From: Chloroflexota bacterium
GTDB taxonomy: Bacteria > Chloroflexota > Ktedonobacteria > Ktedonobacterales > Ktedonobacteraceae
NCBI GenBank assembly: GCA_005881295.1
Contig: VBHS01000300.1
Location: forward strand, 1 to 10,352
Length of the DNA stretch: 10,352 nucleotides
Direction of reading: 5' to 3'
A model generated the notes under the pieces. That model had not been told where the DNA came from. It saw only the letters and a program-made list of their open reading frames with translations, and did not search any database. Numbering within the stretch: the first letter of the stretch is position 1; every line of letters begins with the position of its first letter. Below are positions 6,699-10,352 of the stretch, piece after piece. Both the position numbers and the translations under genes were made by a program.

Positions 6699-8363
6699 TC
6701 AATGTTGCAAAATGTAAACGTTAGACCAATCTCCGAAGTAGAGGCCATTGCCATTCAGGCTCAAACCATGCAGCCAGGATGGAATAACGGCCGCCATGGC
6801 CTGGTGATCAACAGGCAGCCAACCAACATCCGAAATAGCGATCTGCTCGGCCTTGTTATAGAGGCTGATGCGCTGATCACCAGTCGCCTGTTCCGCCTGG
6901 GCGATTGTCTGATCGAATGTGGGATTACTCCATTCACCGTTGTTATTTGCCGCGTTCGACGTCAGGTTCAATGCCAGCCAATCATACGGATCGGGGAAGT
7001 CCGCGCCCCATTGCGTAGAGCCAAATTGTACCGAGTGTTCGGTTGTCTCTGTATTATACGCCACCAGGTCTACAGAGCGCAGGTTGACGCGAACGCCAAG
7101 CGCCGTCTGCCACATTTCCTGGAGAGCATCCGCCTCCACTGGAATAATCTGCGAAGTCGGATACGAGAAGGTGATTGGTGGCACCTTACTGACGTCCGGA
7201 TACACCGATTGCATCAAGGATCGCGCTTTTTCTTTATTATATGGTATACCGGCATAATCTGGCTGGTAGCCCGGCATTCCTGGTGGAATGATCGTCGGTG
7301 CAACAACCACCGCATCTTTGAAAATCGCGTGAATCAGGGCCTCTTTGTTTATGGCATAGGCAAAAGCCTGGCGCACCGCTAAACTGTTAAACGGGGGCAT
7401 CTTATTATTAAAGAAGAGCAGGTCTGTTTCCAGCAAGGACTTTCTGACGAAGCCGGGTAGGCTCCTGGCAATTTGCTGGTCATTCGGAGTGATATTCCAG
7501 ACGAAATCGTACTGATTCGCCTGGTATGACTTGAATGCCGTTGTGGGCTCGGTCACGAAGTACATATCCACTTCCGACAACTTCGTCTTTGTGCCGTAGT
7601 AATGAGGATTGGGAACGAGAATTATCTTTACTTTATGATCCCACTCCTTCACCATAAATGGACCTGTCCCCACTCCCAAACCGGCCACGTGATTGGGCCA
7701 GTCGCCCTGACCATACTGGCTGATCACCGTCTTATTCAATGGGAAATACAGTGAGTTAGTCAGCACCTCCAGGAAGTACGGGGCTGCATGCGTCAACGTG
7801 ATTTGCAAAGTTGAATCGTCAAGCGCCTTGACTCCCGTCAGGGTCTTTGTCTTCCCGGCGCTGACGGCGTCTGCACCAACGATAGCACCTTCAAAGAATG
7901 AGGCTATCCCTGATTTTACCTGCGGCAGAAGCGCACGCGTCAACGTGTACACATACGTCTGCGCGGTAACCGGTGTTCCATCCGAGAAAGTAATCCCTGA
8001 TTTGAGATGAAAGGTATACACCCTATTATCGGACGATACATCCCACGTGGCCTGATCGGGTATGACGTTTAAGTTGACATCAGATCTGACAAGCCCACTA
8101 TAAACCATACTAACGATTTGAGCCGTATTCGCATCTGGCCCCAAAGCCGGGTCAAGGGAAGCGCTATCGGAAATACCAACGTTGGGGAAACGCAATACCT
8201 GCCTGGATGCCGGTACAGGGGTCCCATTCGTTGTCGAAGATGTACTTGTTGATCCACCACTGCAAGCGGTAAGCGCCAACAGCAGCACACTGAGAAATAG
8301 GATGGGGGTTGATGAACGTCGCGAATGTACATACCATGTATAAGAATGCAAGTAATGCCTCAC
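6699..8363 (-). CDS. ABC-type extracellular solute-binding lipoprotein, family 5 (peptide/nickel type), copy B
   Basis: This is a paralogue of the neighbouring lipoprotein (554 residues), collinear with it from the FPNVGIS block near residue 60 to the shared ending LQH. It has a signal peptide with core PILFLSVLLLAL, lipobox LTAC with Cys34 lipidated, then a Ser/Thr linker. Shared SBP_bac_5 blocks are NLNVIPDQATWDVSSDNRVY, TFHLKSGITFSDGTPVTA, VGTGPFMVKEWD, ADFPDPYDWL and WLPVDHQAMAAVIP. Ligand-pocket segments differ most (residues after TSNAANNNGEWSNP and around VDLVAYNTETTEHSVQF), so the two proteins may bind different ligands. The longest start is GTG 8361-8363, which lacks a clear ribosome site. 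TTG 8349-8351, 4 codons in, has GAGG 6 nt upstream and may be the real one. It heads a minus-strand pair with copy A, 55 nt or more apart. The importer partners are not in the window. Confidence 0.87.
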   Translation of the reverse strand: MRHYLHSYTWYVHSRRSSTPILFLSVLLLALTACSGGSTSTSSTTNGTPVPASRQVLRFPNVGISDSASLDPALGPDANTAQIVSMVYSGLVRSDVNLNVIPDQATWDVSSDNRVYTFHLKSGITFSDGTPVTAQTYVYTLTRALLPQVKSGIASFFEGAIVGADAVSAGKTKTLTGVKALDDSTLQITLTHAAPYFLEVLTNSLYFPLNKTVISQYGQGDWPNHVAGLGVGTGPFMVKEWDHKVKIILVPNPHYYGTKTKLSEVDMYFVTEPTTAFKSYQANQYDFVWNITPNDQQIARSLPGFVRKSLLETDLLFFNNKMPPFNSLAVRQAFAYAINKEALIHAIFKDAVVVAPTIIPPGMPGYQPDYAGIPYNKEKARSLMQSVYPDVSKVPPITFSYPTSQIIPVEADALQEMWQTALGVRVNLRSVDLVAYNTETTEHSVQFGSTQWGADFPDPYDWLALNLTSNAANNNGEWSNPTFDQTIAQAEQATGDQRISLYNKAEQIAISDVGWLPVDHQAMAAVIPSWLHGLSLNGNGLYFGDWSNVYILQH

Positions 8364-8464
8364 TTTCTGAAGCGTTGTGTATAAAACGATGAGGGTGGTA
8401 AACCTTGCAAACTATTGTACAACTTCTCCAACGAACGAAACAAGCAGCATACATCTTCTTCGCA

Positions 8465-8564
8465 AGACATTTGGAGAGAAGACTTCCCGTGAGCGGGCTT
8501 GAGAGGCGGCCTGCATGTCATCCTGAGCGCAGCGAAGGATGACATGCATGATCTCCAAATGTCT
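8465..8564. repeat. Nested inverted-repeat element of about 100 bp (REP/MITE-like)
   Basis: Outer arms AGACATTTGGAGA (8465-8477) and TCTCCAAATGTCT (8552-8564) are a perfect 13-bp inverted repeat at the element ends. Inside is a perfect 12-bp inverted repeat, GCATGTCATCCT (8513-8524) and AGGATGACATGC (8536-8547), around GAGCGCAGCGA. A small CCCG/CGGG hairpin lies at 8486-8497. The inner core, TCATCCTGAGCGCAGCGAAG with its continuation, resembles a TCATTCTGAGCG...CGAAGAAT-type intergenic repeat I recall from several bacterial phyla. CTTCTT occurs on both sides (8455-8460 and 8566-8571), perhaps a trace of target duplication but possibly chance. The element encodes no transposase. Confidence 0.65.
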
Positions 8565-8582
8565 ACTTCTTGACGACAGAGA

Positions 8583-8612
8583 TGGACAAACCTGCACGCA
8601 AGCAGCTATAAT
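8583..8612 (+). promoter_or_regulatory. Sigma-70-type promoter of the arginase gene
   Basis: TGGACA (8583-8588, one mismatch to TTGACA) and a perfect TATAAT (8607-8612) are 18 bp apart. A transcript starting near 8619 would have a leader of about 45 nt before the arginase ATG. The -35 begins just 19 bp after the nested inverted-repeat element ends. Confidence 0.7.
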
Positions 8613-8629
8613 AAAGCCAGGCTATAGTA

Positions 8630-8651
8630 CTGTTCAACGAGGAACAGGAGG
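8630..8651 (+). promoter_or_regulatory. Leader hairpin and ribosome binding site of the arginase gene
   Basis: AGGAGG (8646-8651) is a strong Shine-Dalgarno 12 nt before ATG 8664. CTGTTC (8630-8635) and GAACAG (8642-8647) form a 6-bp hairpin with a 6-nt loop whose 3' arm covers the first two bases of the AGGAGG. Partial masking of the site is possible but unproven. Confidence 0.5.
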
Positions 8652-8663
8652 AATACATACTAC

Positions 8664-9557
8664 ATGCGAATACGTGTGATTGGCGCGCCAATGGACCTGG
8701 GTGCCGACCGACGCGGCGTTGACATTGGCACAAGCGCCATTCGTTACGCAGAGATTAACGAGCGGCTACGCCGTCTTGGTCATAGCGTCAAGGACATGGG
8801 CAACCTGGTAATTCCCCAACCCGAAATTCAACCACAGGGCAATCTCAAATTAAAATACCTTGACCCAATCGTAGGCATCTCTAAAGAACTGTCAACTATC
8901 GTTACCACCATCCTGCAAGAAGGCGAATTTCCCGTCATTCTCGGAGGTGATCACAGCATCTCGCTTGGCTCAGTGTGGGGAGTTGCGAACGTTCACAAGA
9001 ATGTTGGAGTGATATGGGTCGACGCCCACGCTGATTTCAACACCGATCAGTCAACCCCCTCAGGCAATATCCATGGCATGATCCTGGCAGCACTGGCAGG
9101 CATAGGACACAGCAGCCTGACAACAGTAGGAGGCTGGCAGCCTAAAATTCATGCAGAAACAATCGTCATCGTCGGCGCACGCGACCTTGACCGCGCTGAA
9201 CAAGACTTACTCCGCGCGCACTCAATTCACGTATTCACTATGTCAGAAATTGATCGGGTGGGTATCTCTGAAATCATGCAACGCGCCATAGCCATTGCTG
9301 GACAACAGAACGATGGCATTCATCTCAGCCTTGATATGGATGCATTGGATCCAAAAGAAGCTCCCGGCGTTGGCACCCCGGTGCGTGGCGGTCTGACCTA
9401 TCGTGAAGCCCACCTGGCAATGGAAATTATCGCGGATTCGCGTCAACTGGTTGCGATGGACGTGGTTGAGGTGAATCCAATACTCGACCGTGAAAATGCA
9501 ACAGCATTACTCGCGGTCGAACTAGTACTTTCGGCGCTTGGCAAAAAGATTCTTTAA
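8664..9557 (+). CDS. rocF: Arginase (ureohydrolase family, Mn-dependent)
   Basis: Arginase hydrolyses L-arginine to L-ornithine and urea in the cytoplasm. The 297 residues match bacterial RocF (about 299). Expected binuclear Mn ligands are all present: H97 in LGGDHS, D120, H122 and D124 in WVDAHADFNT, and D224 and D226 in SLDMDALDP. The segment TPSGNIHGM (131-139) carries S133 and N135 for substrate carboxylate binding and H137, the proton-shuttle position. E267 in DVVEVNP is the guanidinium-contact position. The N-terminus VIGAPMDLGADRRGVD is typical of arginase; agmatinases and formiminoglutamases differ in the SGNIHGM region. The ATG has a strong ribosome site and a good promoter upstream. 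The neighbouring glutamate dehydrogenase and aminotransferase suggest use of arginine as a nitrogen source. Urease genes are not in view, so the fate of urea is unknown. Confidence 0.94.
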   Translation: MRIRVIGAPMDLGADRRGVDIGTSAIRYAEINERLRRLGHSVKDMGNLVIPQPEIQPQGNLKLKYLDPIVGISKELSTIVTTILQEGEFPVILGGDHSISLGSVWGVANVHKNVGVIWVDAHADFNTDQSTPSGNIHGMILAALAGIGHSSLTTVGGWQPKIHAETIVIVGARDLDRAEQDLLRAHSIHVFTMSEIDRVGISEIMQRAIAIAGQQNDGIHLSLDMDALDPKEAPGVGTPVRGGLTYREAHLAMEIIADSRQLVAMDVVEVNPILDRENATALLAVELVLSALGKKIL

Positions 9558-9580
9558 GGAGCAACGACGTTCCGTTCCAG

Positions 9581-9637
9581 GTTTCTAGTTTCATACACCA
9601 GTTCTCGTATGTGATAACATTGAGGTAGACTAGAAAC
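9581..9637 (+). promoter_or_regulatory. Inverted repeat in the arginase-aminotransferase gap
   Basis: GTTTCTAGT (9581-9589) and ACTAGAAAC (9629-9637) are exact 9-bp arms 39 nt apart. A smaller CATAC/GTATG pair (9592-9596, 9607-9611) is nested inside. No T-run follows, so it is not an obvious terminator. It could be a leader structure of the aminotransferase or a 3' stem-loop of the arginase message. The T-box consensus expected of some branched-chain amino acid leaders is absent. Confidence 0.4.
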
Positions 9638-9641
9638 AAGA

Positions 9642-9649
9642 TAAGGAGG
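9642..9649 (+). promoter_or_regulatory. Strong Shine-Dalgarno-like sequence without a matching start codon
   Basis: TAAGGAGG (9642-9649) is an excellent ribosome-binding sequence, yet the aminotransferase ATG is 38 nt downstream, too far for direct use. No ATG, GTG or TTG lies within 15 nt after it. The aminotransferase frame itself is closed by TAG at 9655-9657. It may be an accident, an RNA-structure element or a standby site. Confidence 0.45.
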
Positions 9650-9687
9650 GAAGGTAGGTAGCAAAGACGCTGCTTGCCGTACACAAT

Positions 9688-10352
9688 ATGGAAACAAAAG
9701 AACTATTCATGAATGGCGAGTTCGTGCCTGTCGAACATGGCATGATCTCCGTACGAACACACGGCTTTGCCTATGGTACTGGCTGTTTCGAAGGCATTCG
9801 AGGTTACTGGAACGAGGCAGAGCAGCAGGTCTACTTATTCCGCCTGCGTGAACACTACGAGCGGCTCCTGCGCTCGTGCGCTATTCTTCAGATAGCGCTC
9901 CCCTACACGGTTGACCAGCTGATAGACATCACCACTGAACTTGTGCGACGTAATGGACAGCAGCAGGACATCTACCTCCGCCCGGTGGCCTACAAGGCAG
10001 ACCTGACGATCGGGGTACGGCTGCATGGTCTGCGGGACGACTTCATTATCACCTCAGAACCTGTGGGGAACTACATCGATACAAATGGAATGAGCGCGGG
10101 CGTTTCGTCCTGGCGACGTATCGACGATAACGCTATTCCCGCGCGCGCAAAAATTTGTGGCGCCTATGTCAATTCCGCTTTCGCCAAAAGTGAAGCCATG
10201 CAGAACGGTTTCGATGAAGCCATCATGCTCACTCACGAGGGCCATGTCTCGGAAGGCAGCGCAGAAAACATTTTCCTGCTGATCGATGGTGAACTTGTAA
10301 CGCCGGCTCCGACCGAGAACATACTTCTTGGTATCACCCGCGATACGGTGAT
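9688..10352 (+). CDS. ilvE: Branched-chain amino acid aminotransferase (class IV, PLP-dependent), 3' truncated by the window
   Basis: This cytoplasmic enzyme would transfer amino groups between leucine, isoleucine or valine and 2-oxoglutarate. The frame opens at ATG 9688 and runs off the edge after 221 complete codons; the family is usually about 300 residues, so roughly a quarter is missing. Visible marks are the N-terminal LFMNGEFVP strand, RTHGFAYGTGCFEGIRGY (23-40), YLRPVAYK (96-103), the PLP-lysine region ARAKICGAYVNS with K155, and SEGSAENIF (188-196) with the cofactor-binding Glu and Asn. FEGIRGY favours IlvE over D-amino acid transaminase or aminodeoxychorismate lyase. The start is weakly supported: no ribosome site lies close to the ATG, and a strong one sits 38 nt upstream. 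An internal ATG at 9709 would cost the first strand. It follows arginase after a 130-bp gap, and a shared transcript is possible. Confidence 0.9.
   Translation, partial: METKELFMNGEFVPVEHGMISVRTHGFAYGTGCFEGIRGYWNEAEQQVYLFRLREHYERLLRSCAILQIALPYTVDQLIDITTELVRRNGQQQDIYLRPVAYKADLTIGVRLHGLRDDFIITSEPVGNYIDTNGMSAGVSSWRRIDDNAIPARAKICGAYVNSAFAKSEAMQNGFDEAIMLTHEGHVSEGSAENIFLLIDGELVTPAPTENILLGITRDTV

Larger units (their letters stand above)
8364..8663. other. Divergent intergenic region between lipoprotein copy B and arginase
   Basis: This stretch holds no convincing gene. It carries the upstream region of the leftward lipoprotein gene, a nested inverted-repeat element (8465-8564), and the promoter and leader of the rightward arginase gene. 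On the minus strand a TTTATA/TATACA-like -10 (around 8377-8384) lies close to the lipoprotein start, but no well-spaced -35 was found. A perfect 8-bp palindrome TTGTACAA sits at 8415-8422. Short frames in this stretch overlap the inverted repeats and have no protein-like features. Confidence 0.7.

Noticed and set aside
6287..6724. Plus-strand open frame of 145 codons spanning the 5' end of lipoprotein copy A and the inter-gene hairpin
   Set aside because: It is antisense to the conserved signal peptide and N-terminal blocks, runs through the hairpin, and has no protein-like features.
6702..7382. Plus-strand open frame of 226 codons opposite lipoprotein copy B
   Set aside because: It mirrors a well-supported SBP_bac_5 gene. 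Its composition is that of an antisense shadow, and no family motif is visible.
8570..8575. TTGACG as the -35 of the arginase promoter
   Set aside because: It lies 31 bp from the TATAAT, too far. TGGACA at 8583-8588 with 18-bp spacing fits better.
8360..8597. Short minus-strand frames across the divergent intergenic region
   Set aside because: They run through the nested inverted repeats, and their peptides are typical of translated REP-like DNA.
9558..9687. T-box riboswitch ahead of the branched-chain aminotransferase
   Set aside because: No T-box consensus or specifier stem is seen, and the gap is short for a complete T-box leader.

Overview
This looks like chromosomal DNA of a free-living bacterium. 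Base composition is near balanced, genes sit on both strands, and GTG starts occur beside ATG. Gene content and protein style (a HemW-RecJ pair, hexameric-type glutamate dehydrogenase, SBP_bac_5 lipoproteins with a short Ser/Thr-rich linker) suggest a Chloroflexota member, perhaps Ktedonobacteria. That placement comes from remembered resemblance, not a search. There are no rRNA or tRNA genes, CRISPR arrays, transposases or phage genes.

Layout. Bases 2-316 (+) are the 3' end of a probable PrsA/SurA-type peptidyl-prolyl isomerase with a Pro/Gly/Ser-rich tail. After a stem-loop come hemW (415-1629, +) and recJ (1650-3446, +, GTG start), 20 bp apart and probably co-transcribed. recJ converges on a glutamate dehydrogenase gene (3470-4723, -; GTG start with a very strong Shine-Dalgarno). 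Two tandem paralogous extracellular solute-binding lipoproteins follow on the minus strand (4976-6622 and 6699-8363), with no permease or ATPase gene beside them. A 300-bp divergent intergenic region (8364-8663) holds a ~100-bp nested inverted-repeat element and a good sigma-70-type promoter that reads into arginase (8664-9557, +). After a 130-bp gap with another inverted repeat, a branched-chain aminotransferase gene (9688 onward, +) runs off the right edge.

How the genes fit together. The right two thirds form a loose amino-acid nitrogen neighbourhood. Peptide or amino-acid-type binding proteins could capture substrate, arginase would release ornithine and urea, glutamate dehydrogenase would interconvert glutamate with 2-oxoglutarate and ammonium, and the aminotransferase would shuttle amino groups between branched-chain amino acids and glutamate. 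This link is inferred from neighbours. The left third is housekeeping: extracytoplasmic folding, heme trafficking and DNA repair.

No undescribed enzyme system is evident. The points most worth a second look are non-coding: the nested inverted-repeat element at 8465-8564, three consecutive dyads in the gdhA leader, a strong hairpin that overlaps the furthest-upstream start codon of the first lipoprotein gene, two 7-nt homopolymer tracts early in that gene, and a strong but apparently unused Shine-Dalgarno ahead of the aminotransferase.
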